This document shows, in pieces, positions 24,545 through 35,649 of a DNA stretch of 64,000 nt; the stretch's first letter is position 1; each line of letters begins with the position of its first letter. The notes under the pieces are model-generated. The model was not told where the DNA came from. It saw nothing but the letters and a program-made list of their open reading frames with translations, and searched no databases. This DNA is from Phascolomyces articulosus. Lineage: Eukaryota; Mucoromycota; Mucoromycetes; Mucorales; Lichtheimiaceae. The DNA is taken from positions 310,001 to 374,000 of the forward strand of contig JAIXMP010000028.1 of the NCBI GenBank assembly GCA_025677815.1. The letters run 5' to 3'. The position numbers were made by a program, and so were the translations under genes.

Positions 24545-26056
24545 ATGCCCAAAGATGACGCTGCTACTGTCGAATTTGACATCGACCCATCTTTCTCTGG
24601 TGTTATGCGTGGGTTCGCTGATGATGAATCAGAAGGTTGCACCTTAAGTGGAACTTGTATCATTCATATCCATCGACCACTCAAAGTACGACGTTTTGTT
24701 GTATGGTTTGAAGGACGTAATAAAGTCAATTTACGTGGCAATAATCCAATGTCTATTTCTTCGACTGAAATGATGGAAGGACGTTCACTTTATTACAAGA
24801 GTCAGCAATTTTTTGGTGACGATGGACAGCTCAAAAACCTCGAACCTGGAACCTACAAATACCCATTTTCCTTTGACCTTCCTCCAACATTACCTGCCAG
24901 TTTCCGTGGTAAATATGGTATGATCCGCTATCGTCTTCAATCTACATTATTTCGTCCAACCTTTTCATCCGACATTCATACTTCTCGAGAAATCACGCTT
25001 CATCGTTCGCTCATGGGTGATCACTTGACAACCTCAACAGCAGCTGATATGACCGAAACTGTGGAGGGTGTGAATCGTATAGAACAACTTCATTATTCGG
25101 CAACAGCGACAAGTATGGCTTATCGTGAAGGAGGTCTCGTTCGTTTGAATTTGAATATTGATCTTGGTCGTCCAGAAACTCAAGTTGTCAAGTCTGTGAC
25201 ATGTGCTTTACGTGAAACGGTCCGATATCGTACAACAGGTGAACGATCATTGACTTGTCAACCATGTAGCAAAACGGACGATGTGTATCCACTTGGATGG
25301 AGCACTTTTTATCCATCTCAATCACCGGATTACAACGCAGAAGACCCACATGATTATAACGCTGTGTTCCGTTTATGTCCACGAGTCAATGCAGATAATA
25401 AAACACGATTGATTGATGTCAAACATTCAGTGGTAATCAACATGACGGTAGAAGAAGACCGTCGTCATAGTAATCCACAACAATATCCAACAATTACACC
25501 TGCATCATCATGTCACGAGAGTGATAATGAAGACGATGAAAATGATAGTGATCGTAAATTGAGTGTACAACAAATTGAACACGCATTTACAACGGCTGCT
25601 GCTGCTGTTGCTACGGTATCCTCAACGACACCCCTTTCACCACCTGTTTCACAACCAACCACACCTCCTGTTCTTAGTCGCTCGACTTCATCCTCATCCA
25701 TTTCATCCATATTTTCTCTAAGACGAAATAACAATAACAGTGACAATGGCAACGGTAGTCGAAGTAATGCTTCATCTCGTAGATCATCCATTAGTGGCAT
25801 TACTCCTTCAACACCTTCCTCCTCCTTACGTCGTGAACAGACACACCTTACATTATGCGCACTAGAGATTCCTGTGTTGGTCACTTCACGCGAACACATC
25901 TGGAATGGCGCCATGGGAAGCCCTCCTGCATACAATGCAGCAGAAACACCACCAAGTTATTTCCAATCAATGGAACAACTTCCTGCTGTTCCAACATATC
26001 CACCAGAAGATTCTACTACAACTCCACCACCATCTGTCGTCCAACCAGTATCTTAA
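24545..26056 (+). CDS. alpha-arrestin (ART-like ubiquitin-ligase adaptor)
   Basis: A single uninterrupted frame of 503 residues from ATG 24545. The frame is open upstream to 24335, but that part is pyrimidine-rich leader, so the later ATG is preferred. The arrestin N-domain occupies ~1-170 (FDIDPSFSGVMRGFADD, LSGTCIIHIHRPLKVRRFVV, LEPGTYKYPFSFDLPPTLPA). A C-domain-like sandwich runs to ~300. A long Ser/Asn-rich disordered segment (~310-440) precedes a tail with PPAY and PPSY motifs. Such PPxY motifs bind WW domains of Rsp5/Nedd4 ligases, so the protein probably targets plasma-membrane transporters for endocytosis. That role is inferred from the family. It lacks introns, unlike all its neighbours, and starts 225 bp after KU70. 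Confidence 0.93.
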   Translation: MPKDDAATVEFDIDPSFSGVMRGFADDESEGCTLSGTCIIHIHRPLKVRRFVVWFEGRNKVNLRGNNPMSISSTEMMEGRSLYYKSQQFFGDDGQLKNLEPGTYKYPFSFDLPPTLPASFRGKYGMIRYRLQSTLFRPTFSSDIHTSREITLHRSLMGDHLTTSTAADMTETVEGVNRIEQLHYSATATSMAYREGGLVRLNLNIDLGRPETQVVKSVTCALRETVRYRTTGERSLTCQPCSKTDDVYPLGWSTFYPSQSPDYNAEDPHDYNAVFRLCPRVNADNKTRLIDVKHSVVINMTVEEDRRHSNPQQYPTITPASSCHESDNEDDENDSDRKLSVQQIEHAFTTAAAAVATVSSTTPLSPPVSQPTTPPVLSRSTSSSSISSIFSLRRNNNNSDNGNGSRSNASSRRSSISGITPSTPSSSLRREQTHLTLCALEIPVLVTSREHIWNGAMGSPPAYNAAETPPSYFQSMEQLPAVPTYPPEDSTTTPPPSVVQPVS

Positions 26057-29000
26057 TCATGTATCTTATTGTTTGTATATAAATTTTGCGACACATTTTT
26101 TTTTTGTTTTTACGATCATAATACCATATTTTAGCATATTCATATATATCTCATTCACTTCGCATCATTCCTTCCTGTTTTCTCAATACATTCATTCATT
26201 TCATAATTAGTATCACTTTTATTTTTCTTTATTATTTTACCTTTATGTTTCTATAATTATTAATCATGTTTATCAATAAAAGATCTTTTTTCTTTATCAC
26301 TATTTAATCACTATTTTTTCGCCGCTTATACATTTAACAAATATAAAAGGGTGCGTGCGACGGAGATTTTGTACTATTTTGATAACTTTACCGAATCTTC
26401 CCGCGATTTTTTTTTTAAAAAAAATCAAGCCGACGGGGCCACGTGTGGTGTTGTTTAATAATTTTATCGGTCACCTTTTTTCTGTCCTTTCCTTCGCTAT
26501 TTTCTATACATTTTGTTGCACAAACGCATTGTTGCTCAAAGGACACTAAACCATAAACTATTAAAAACCAAGACATAGATGCATGGCGATCTTTATTTTT
26601 TTTTGTCATCTGTCAGATCCAGAAACCGATATCCTGATAAAAAAAAATAACCGTCGTTAAATACAAAATACTGAACCTATTCGATTTTATTATGGAAACA
26701 AGCTAGAAATTATTGGTTATCGTTTTACAGAATTGGCCAGTTTGCTGATGATAATGATCGGCATATTATTATATATTTATATATATTATAAGCTAATAAT
26801 AGAAGAAATTAATACTGGATGACACAACAGCAGGGATATATTATACAAAATCTTAAGATCCTTCACTTGATATTTACCTTATCGATCACAATTTTTGTCA
26901 TGAAGTCAGACAAATTTTATTATACAGCAACAGTATTAAATGTATCATATCCTTGGAAATATTTATGCCGCTGTCGTGGTTTATATACATTTGTGCTACA
27001 AGAACGTAACACTCTTATATATATATATGTTAAAACTATCTTCATAAACCTCTCGAACTCTTACTGACTGGTCTTGGTTAATATCCTGCCAACAGAATTT
27101 TTTTATAGGTATTCATTTTAAAGAAACGACAACTCCCAGTTACTTGTATACTCATAAAACTAAGTGAAAGCCACCATCAATTAGAGCAGCTCTTTCGCAA
27201 CCGTAAGCCTAAACACGGGCATAGAAACACAGATAATGTTCTGTAGGAGGGATCGCACTTTGGAACTGTAAAAAAAAGAAAAGAGATAGCATACCAGAGA
27301 ACATTACAACATCGACATATACCATAGCGGCGTAGAGAAAACGAACTATACATCCAGCGCAACTCTATGTCCTTTTAATAATTGAATAATCAATGATTAG
27401 ATTTTAGACTGACTGTTTGTGGAATTTAATAAATTTGAGTGTATAAAATAAACAATAAAAACGGGCAAGGTAAAAACCTTTGAGACTTTGTTATAAGTTT
27501 ATAATGAAGAGCAAAATTTGAATAAAAGTTTCTACAATGACATTTACTATGGCTTATTTATACTTTTTCTATTCTTCTATGATGGATGAGGGCTTACTTG
27601 ATTATTATATATTATTCTATATTATGAATGGATGAAACAGGACCTTTGGATACGATAATTAATATCTTTCGTGAGGATAGTTATAATGATGGATCAGTCA
27701 TCCCGAGTCTTTTATTCGATGTTCTCTTTTAGAGGATCATAACAAGGTAGTACATCGTTATGCGATTATAACAGTTTCCTTTTTAAATATGGAACCTCAG
27801 TCTTTGCCTTTGTGTAATGTAGATATTATAACTTCGGTGTATAATGTTAGAATACGACACTTTTAGTGAATACTAAAGTCGAACTTTGAGTTTTAGGAGA
27901 ACTATCATATTTAAACTGTAACCTTCAGAGTGTGAAAACTTTGAGACTGGATGGTTCCACCACCAATCATTGCCTATCAATATTGCAAGCGTTGTCGTAA
28001 ATTTATGAAATCACCCGCACTCATAAGTATATTCCCATAATAAGGATACTACCAAACCTTTAAAAATTACCTACTGAACCAAATTTACTTACACAAAGAC
28101 CTGCTTCGTGTCGTTACGTGGCATTTTTTATTTCCTTATTGATGATGCTCTGCAAATGTTATACTTGTTTAATCATTATTATTGATCATTGCAAAATAAC
28201 AGCAGGAAGAAAAAAAAACTCACCAAAAAAGAAGGGATACGCTGTATTTGTTTCGAAAAGATTGAAATCACGGAACGTTATTGCGATAAATAACGACTAC
28301 GTCACACACTTCCACCTTCAAAAATGGTGATTGCATAGTATGGGGAAATAGCACTGATGGAATTGCGACAATCCCAGCTAATTTGTAGTTATTATAGACC
28401 ATCTTACCCTTATGGACCAAAAAACCCAAAAAAAGAAGTGCAACTGACGTAGATTTGAAAGTGGTGATTTGCATTATAAATATTTACACATAGAACGTCT
28501 TGGAAAGCACATTTTTTTAATATTTGCTTGTAGCTTGCAACTACTACATTTGAACATTGTTTTGTATATCCTTTTAACAGGCGTATATGGAATGTTTTTC
28601 AAATACCAATTTGGATAAAAACATAGTCCAGGGTGAGTTTTTATGATGGTGACCCGGCCATAACATAATATCCCTCAAAGGCCATTTTCTCTTTTATATC
28701 ACCCATATAGTCTATATATACTTGATAATTTATATACATTTATATAGTGTCAATTATTGAATTTCCCTTGCAAGCTACACCGTCCTGCCATCATAACTGT
28801 GGCATATCTATATATCCACACTTCTCATTTATAATCACCAATACTATCACATCGTGTTTATCATAATGAATATATAAATAAACATAATCGGTTGCCTCAC
28901 ATAATCCATAATCCAATAATAATAATATACAATAATGATCAGGGTATAATAACATCACCGAGCATAATAAATAATAATAATACATACACCATTCACTTCA

Positions 29001-29560
29001 TTATATAATAGTAACGATAAGAATTTGTATCCATATCATAAATCTTCACGCCGTCAATAATAGAATATCCAATATCATATATAACAATAAATAATCCCTA
29101 GTAGCATTGTCTTGGGATAAAGATACCAAGCGATTTAATTAATAATAACAAAGTACCATAATATATGAAATGGCATGGATAAGAAAACATACGTATATAA
29201 ATACTACACATTGCAAACTAGAAATAAGGAAACTTTTACCAATCTCTTTATTATCTTTATTATTATCAATAAACCTGTATCAACTCTCACAAGTCTTATT
29301 TTGTCTCTTTTCTATTTGTCATTTAATCTATTTATCTCCCCATTTGTTATCCATACCACAAACCCTCTTCTTTTTTTCCTGTTCCAATATATAACAAGAT
29401 TTTTATTTTATCATTTTACTTTTTTAAACTGGCTGAAGCGGTAATAATTCAAACAAGTATAGCATTTGTCAAGGTATTAATACTGTAACTTTAACTTTTC
29501 AATCAAAAAGGAAAAAATTCTTCTTGGAAAAAATCTCACTTATTTTCACTTTAGAAAATT
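26057..29560. other. 3.5 kb stretch without a convincing gene
   Basis: AT-rich with several TA microsatellites (26770-26790, 27017-27030). A CACGTG box lies at 26440 and a T10A8 palindrome at 26407-26424. A few short frames exist (for example 28474-28268 on the minus strand), but none has splice or family support. I see no RNA gene. Confidence 0.4.
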
Positions 29561-29738
29561 AAATTCAGAATATATACAGAATATATTTATATAATTAAAG
29601 ATGCAGTATCCGGTAAATCTGAATTTATCTTGAATATGAATATTTTTTTTAAAAAAAAATTCAGGATATACTCAAATCTGAATCTGTTTTATGTATCTTG
29701 AATATATTTTACATTTTCAAATACATACTGAATGTATT
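29561..29738. repeat. fold-back (imperfect inverted repeat) centred on T8A9
   Basis: Two arms of about 90 nt meet at a T8/A9 junction (29643-29659). Reading outward from the centre, the two strands share GAATATGAAT / CCTGAATT, AATCTGAATTTATCTTGA / GATTCAGATTTGAGTATATC, and AAATTCAGAATATAT / ACATTCAGTATGTAT. The arms are diverged but align over nearly their whole length. This may be a small MITE or a fold-back element. No coding capacity. Confidence 0.45.
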
Positions 29739-30437
29739 ATTTATGGTGATTAAGTAAAACATAAACGATGATTTACAACTATAATAGAAAAATTAATATC
29801 AAAAATAAGTAAAAAAAAAAAAAAATTGTTGTTGGTACAAAGTAGTTGTCAGATCGAATTGGAAAAGAAGGCGAAGGATGTTGTAGTATTCTCTTTCTAA
29901 CTGTAATTTTTTTACGATGCAGGCAATTGCTTAATAACAAAGGTCGAATTATGTTATTATTGAAAATAATATGTATTCATCATTTGAAATAAATGTAAAA
30001 ACACAACATTTTGCAAATTATAAAAAGTTCCTTATAAAAAAGAGAGGCTTTATTACCAAAAGTGACTTTATATGTAAAAATTTATGTGGGAATGCATAAA
30101 AGGAATGCTATTACTGTACTTCTCGAGTTAACTAAATAGTGTAGTCAATACGTAGAGTATGTTTATCAAGTTAAGGGTACAGATAGCTTGTTGTAAATAA
30201 TAAAATTCCAGTAATATAGGCTCCCACTTGGAAATGGAGACAGGAAAACCCTGGTGGATGGCATTTGTATTCATGGAGATAAAAAAACATTACGCTGTAT
30301 GACCCGGTTGAAGCTTGAAGATTCTTTGATAGAAGACTAGACTTGATCAGCTTTGTAGTAGAAACTTGAATCGCTCGATCTGATCCAAACCTCTTCTTGT
30401 TGATATATAGTTGTGCATTTGTGTGATTACTGTTGTG
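29739..30437. other. AT-rich non-coding stretch
   Basis: Nothing recognisable apart from an A-run at 29812-29824 and short minus-strand frames near 30347-30437 that belong to the flank of the relic beyond. Confidence 0.4.
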
Positions 30438-30932
30438 TTACGTATCAAAAGGTTTTGATGAATTATTATACGGAACCGCCAAGCATCGCGATAGGACGAA
30501 AATCGTAGTGATAGTTCCAAAATTTGCTCTATCTGTTGAGCAATGATAGTCATGATACATGACATAATGGATGTTGGCTTTATGTTTTTGTATATATAAA
30601 CCAATGTGTAAGGATATTAAAGTGCAGTGATTGAAAGACGGACGCAAAGAAAGATGAAGCACCATGTTTTGTATAAAGTTGATAATTTTGTCTTGTAAAT
30701 TTGATATTAGTGCCTGTACGCAACGTCATGTAAAGAGAGTCTTGTATTGGACATTGATGTCTTGAGTTGACTTTATAAAATAACGAATAATTCCTTGTCA
30801 AAAGTTGCGTTCAATATTCTTGGAGAAATAGCATTGTAATTGATCATCAAATTCATTTATCCCAATCTTGAATTCATGGCAATGAAAATAGAAGATAACG
30901 GGCTTGAAAGGTGAAAACATAAGAGAAGCCAT
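30438..30932 (-). pseudogene. 165-codon reading frame broken by two TGA codons
   Basis: From ATG 30932 the frame reads MASLMFSPFKPVIFYFHCHE and continues with normal-looking composition. It meets TGA at about codon 49 and again at about codon 73, then stays open to a stop at 30438. The two interruptions split an otherwise coherent frame, which suggests a decayed gene. Both could come from CGA-to-TGA changes. I do not recognise the protein. A set of small introns is an alternative explanation. Confidence 0.3.
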
Positions 30933-31111
30933 TGTTGTGATAGATAATAGCCTCGATAAGAGGTTCTTGCGCTAGTCAAGCGATAGTAACGATATTGTCG
31001 GGATCAGCCGGTCATTGATCAAATGCTTGATATAACTTGGAAACACAATTCCAGATGACTGCTGAATTTTTTTTTTAGATGACCCACTAGAAGCCCACCT
31101 ATTTTTTCGAC

Positions 31112-32040
31112 ATGGTTGTTGGCGAAAGTTCCAAAGCTGCAATTCAAAGAGCAAGCAAACGAAAACCAATAACTATAGATCAAAGTGACCAACCTACTAA
31201 CAACAAACAAAAGAAAATCCCCAAAAATGAAGAAGAAACATTGAAAAAGAGGCATTTGACCAAACACCCTTTACCTTTTGAAGTATAGGATGAAGTGTTT
31301 GATTATTCATGCCACCCACAACTTACAAGCGTCTCCATGACATTCCTTATTCTAAGTAGTTGTTGAACAAATAGAAATCTGAAAAAAGATTGACAATAAT
31401 GCATTACGAAAGTACAAGGCTAATCCGAAAATCAAGAGCAAGAAAACAAGTTACAGACGAGTAATCTAAAATCGAATATCATCTGCGAAAATTGTCACAA
31501 GAAGTGTGCAAATGGCTATCATACTACATTACCTATTCACCCATCAATCCACAAAAAGAGCATCAGCATGTGTTTGGGATGCAGACAAAAACATTTCAAA
31601 GAATTTCCTAAATCTGATTCTCTCAATGAATCCAAAAGTAAAGTGTGAAGATAAGATAGATATTGAAGCCCAAGGAGGTTTTCGAAATAAAGAAATTCAA
31701 AAGGAAAAAGAAATTTATTTGGGAACCAATGCTAACATGAAAGAGAAAGTTGAAAAATACATTGACTACAAAAGACATTGCATATGATGAAAATAACAGT
31801 TATCATGTTGAGTATATAGTAGATGAAAAATGAGATGCCAACAATGGGATCGAGCGAGCAGTAGCTGCAAATGAACGACAACTTGCAAAACAAGCAGTAT
31901 TAGAATAAAAACGAGAGAAAAGACTCAAGGAAGCACTTGCTGAATATGGTCTTAAATTGATTCCGGAAAATACTGCCACTGAATATACTCGCACAGGTAA
32001 GAGGCAAGTCTTTTCGTTGAAGCTATTGAAAAGCAATTAT
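31112..32040 (+). pseudogene. broken F-box-like gene, left copy
   Basis: The frame starts MVVGESSKAAIQRASKRK and reaches an F-box-like LPFEV segment where the tryptophan codon present in the other copy (TGG) is TAG (31287-31289). Further stops follow. From about 31655 to 31786 it again matches the minus-strand copy base for base (DIEAQGGFRNKEIQ). It is the left arm of a large inverted duplication. The middle of the copy has lost the Cys-rich block that is intact in the right copy. Non-functional as a protein gene. Confidence 0.7.
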
Positions 32041-32289
32041 CATTTCGTAGATCATGACTTCATTAATCATTGCATATAAAATAATAGTATAAATGATGTA
32101 AAAAAAAAATGCAATTTGTGGATGTGGTGAGAGGAGGGAGGTTGCACTTTGGTGCGGGATAGAGGTGGGTTTTCCTTCCTCTCATTACATCCACAGATTG
32201 TAACTTTTTTTACATCATTTATACTATTATTTTATATGCTATGGTTATGACGTTGTGAACTGCAAAATGATACTTGCTTTTCAGTAGCT

Positions 32290-33188
32290 TCATTGAAAAT
32301 ACCTTGCTTGCCTGTGTGGATGTATTCAGTTGCAGTCTTCTCTGGAATCGATTCAAGACCATATTCAACAGGTGCTTCCTTGAGTTATTTCTCTCGTTTT
32401 TCTTCTAATACTGCTTGTTTTGCAAGTTGTTGCTCATTTGCGACTACTGCTCGCTCGATCCCATTGTTGGCATCTCATTTTTCATCTACTATATACTCAA
32501 CATGATAACTGTTATTTTCATCATATGCAATGTCTTTTGTAGTCAATGTATTTTTCAACTTTCTCTTTCATGTTAGCATTGGTTCCCAAATAAATTTCTT
32601 TTTCCTTTTGAATTTCTTTATTTCGAAAACCTCCTTGGGCTTCAATATCTACCTTACCTCCACACTTCGGAATCATTGGGAAAATCAGATTAGGAAATTC
32701 TTTATAATGTTTTTGTCTGCATCCCAAACACATGTTGATACCCTTTTTATGGACCGATGAGTAAACAGGCAATGCAGCACGAGAACCATTCGTACACTTG
32801 TAACAATTTTCGCAAATGATATTCGATTTGAAGATTATTCGGCCGTAATATGTTTTCATGCTCTTTCTTTTCGGAATAGCCTTGCACTTTGGTAATGCAC
32901 GATTGGCAATCTTTTCCCAGATTTCCATTTGTTCGACAACTGCCTTAAAATAAGGAGATGCCATGGAAACGCGTGCAAGCTGTGAGGGACACAAATAACC
33001 AAACACTTTATCCCATACTTCAAAAGGTAAGTTGTGTTAGGCAAATGGCCCTTTTTCAATGCTTCTTCTTCTTTTTTGGCAATCGTCTTCCGTTTCTTGC
33101 TAGCAGATTGATCACCTTGATCTGCAGCCATCGATTTTCGTTTGTTTGCTCTTTCAATTGCAGCTTTGGAGCTTTCGCCAACATCCAT
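32290..33188 (-). pseudogene. F-box-like gene with Cys-rich block, right copy
   Basis: From ATG 33188 the frame reads MDVGESSKAAIERANKRK, then a Lys-rich segment. Relative to the left copy one base is missing near 33030, which shifts the frame before the F-box. The second frame, open from 33006 to 32521, carries the F-box (LPFEVWDKVFGYLCPSQLAR) and a Cys motif, CENCYKC...CLGCRQKH, probably zinc-binding. F-box proteins pick substrates for SCF ubiquitin ligases; the function here is inferred. The 3' part carries a frameshift and stop that are also present in the left copy. The single-base deletion could be an assembly error, in which case a functional protein of about 220 residues is possible. 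Confidence 0.6.
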
Positions 33189-33230
33189 GTCGAAAAAATA
33201 AATGAACTAGTAGTGGGTAAAGAAAAAAAA

Positions 33231-33850
33231 GGGCGTTTTGCAGTTCCTATGACAATAAATTGTACCTGCCGTTTCCCAGTACCGCCACTCCGCTGTCATT
33301 ATCCCAGTTTGCATAATATTTTGCTCCCCTTTCCGCGATTTTTTTTCTCCCTTCACTCTTACCAACACGTTTTCTTTCAATCGTTCCTAAAGATCGTTGT
33401 ACGTGTACCAATGCTTTAATATTATTATTTTTTTATAATTACCAGTTTTATTTTATATTTATTTGGTTTCTCATTATTTGAAAAGGCCAAATCTTTGTTT
33501 TATTTTGTTCTTCTCATTGGTAGATCATATGAAAGGAACAATTACTTTATTATGATCCCTTGATAAGTGTTTGCCAATGGTATAGTTTTTTTTCTAACTT
33601 TTACTGGTTTTTAAACATGTTTAATTGCAAACGTATTTTAATTTGCTAATTTACATATATTTATCATTATAGAGCGTTCTCCTTGATAAGCCAGGGCTTT
33701 CTTAGTAAATCATCATACAAAACAAATTACGATACTCTTGGTAAGTGTTTCCCATTGGTTCTTTTTTAACTCTTGGTGGTATTTATTCACATTTAGTTGA
33801 TATGGTATTCAATTTTCTAATTCACATATATTATATTATTGTAGAATATT
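33231..33850. other. non-coding flank
   Basis: Flank of the inverted repeat. A GC-richer patch lies at 33250-33330, then AT-rich DNA. No gene seen. Confidence 0.4.
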
Positions 33851-33871
33851 ACTCTTTTGATTCCTGGTACA

Positions 33872-34215
33872 GCCTCCCATTTTGGGCTTTGTACATTTGG
33901 GTGCTACTTAGCAGGCATTGTTTGCTTCGAGCCTCTCCATTTGGCGTTGTTTTTATGGGACCTTCCATTGCTGGGGTACTAATGCACAATGGATGCTTTG
34001 TCGGGTAAGCGTTAAATCACTCGGACAAGAGCCTCCAAGTAGGCTTGGTGGACTTTGGCGTTTTTCGTGACTTGAGCGAATCAATCACATTCCTGCCAGT
34101 TGGGACGTAAAAACTGGTAGCCTAGCTGATAGACGTCATGATTCAGCGGCCACCCTTTAGGCTTTGTATGTATGGGAGCCTATCATTGGGCTTTGTTCTT
34201 TGGTTGCCTCTGTTG
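33872..34215 (+). repeat. degenerate minisatellite-like repeats
   Basis: A loosely repeated word, CCATTTGGGCTTTGTNTGTATGGG-like, occurs near 33872, 33932, 34149 and 34180, with spacing and bases that vary. The surrounding segment to about 34620 is GC-richer than the neighbourhood. It gives long open frames on the plus strand (33745-34008, 34138-34626) whose translation is low-complexity and hydrophobic. I do not consider these frames genes. Confidence 0.35.
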
Positions 34216-34626
34216 TTTAGGGCATTATGTGGGGCTATTTCCAGGTTGCGCGAAGAACGATTGACCACCTCGTTTCCTTGTGTTGTGGATAAAGTTGCGT
34301 GTCTTGATGGTTTCGACCAGCACAGGACAGTTATCTTATTCAAATGCATTGCAGACATGTTTTTTTTTGATCGAGTCATCTCAAAAAAAGCGTTGACTAT
34401 GTTGGTAGTCGGTCAATCGGTGCACACACAGCTTCAGGATAGTTCAGATACACAACGGGCACATTTATATCGGGGTTGGTGTCTGATTAACCCGGTCGAG
34501 AGCTTCTTCCCTATCGGCTTAAGGATGGGGCGCTTTCCATGCGGGCGTATCGCATGGACTCTTATTAAGGGAAGTATATATTATTTGGGTTTCTTTTTCC
34601 ATTGGATGAACGTGTGTTGTTTATAA

Positions 34627-35649
34627 TATATTATTTTTGTAACTTTTACTAATTTATATCTGAGATTCATGTCCACCAAAGGAAATGTTTTCAACGGACG
34701 AGGGGTACGACCAGACCTAATAAACCAACAACAGATCACTGGAGAATGAAACCATAATGTGATACTGGAAATAAATTTGGAACAAATAACACGACAATTG
34801 GATCAGATACAACAACGATGGATCTATTGAAAGAATGAATGGAAAAGAACGATATGTCAAAAGTGATAAACAACCCAAGGCATCTTCCGAAATGGTCTAC
34901 TCCTGGTGAGTTTATGCAAAGTACCTGTCGATCTGCTCAATACTTTCAACCCAAGGCGATCCAAGACTGTATGATTGAGGAATATGACGACTGGATCGAG
35001 TAAACTTACCAAAAATATACTGATAGAGAGGATGGATGAGATATTATGGTAGTGATGATAAATCGGATCAAGGTGTAATGATATAGAATTCCTATACTGA
35101 TTTACCGATAATAATAATCTGAATCATAACACCATCATCCTTATTGAACGTAAATAAATAGAACTACACATATATCTTATATATCTTGAGGCATTAATTA
35201 AATATGCAATCGCTTTTTTATTTAGATCCTAATTGATTGATTTTATTATTTATTATATTAAAAAATAAAGATAAATAAAATGAACAAAACAATAGGAATG
35301 TCCATGTGTGAGTTAAGATAACATTGTGAAGAATATGTCAAGTGTAAAACATGACGCTTTATATATAATCAAAGATTCACATTATCTATACATTGATCGA
35401 CAACGAATAATTATTATAAAGAGTATTTCTTTCTATGGAAAGATTGTTATCGATATAGAAACACATTCTGCTGATGAAGATTAAATTTTAAGAGTCCCTG
35501 CAATCTGGATTTTGCAAAATGCAGTATGGGGAGCAACCATCGGCTTTCCAAATTTGGAATCGTTTTTCAAGCAACACTCTTGGTAAAGCAAGCCACTCTC
35601 TAAAGCAACACTTCTTTTTTTGGTGGTCAAAGCCATTTTTAGGAATCTC
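34627..35649. other. mostly non-coding, with one orphan exon-like block
   Basis: A 46-codon plus-strand block at 34866-35003 reads RHLPKWSTPGEFMQSTCRSA...CMIEEYDDWIE and ends in TAA. It looks coding but has no partner exons, so it is probably a relic. The rest to 35649 is AT-rich and should include the DIS3 promoter. Confidence 0.3.

Larger units (their letters stand above)
31068..33230. repeat. long inverted repeat, ~1 kb arms with a short loop
   Basis: The left arm is about 31068-32141 and the right arm about 32175-33230. They run head to head around a spacer of roughly 30-40 nt. The arms share the start region (ATTTTTTCGACATGG), the coding body, and the inner flank (GTATAAATGATGTAAAAAAA, then the TGTGGATGT region). 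Similarity varies: about 31650-31830 is nearly identical to 32670-32490, while the first 300 nt of each coding arm is clearly diverged. Transcription across it would give a long hairpin RNA. Confidence 0.75.

Noticed and set aside
25513..25935. 140-residue frame antisense to the arrestin tail
   Set aside because: Antisense shadow of the Ser/Asn/Thr-rich tail. No independent support.
34138..34626. 162-residue plus-strand frame
   Set aside because: Composition follows the degenerate repeat and GC island. No domain, no splice partners, and the frame begins within the repeat.
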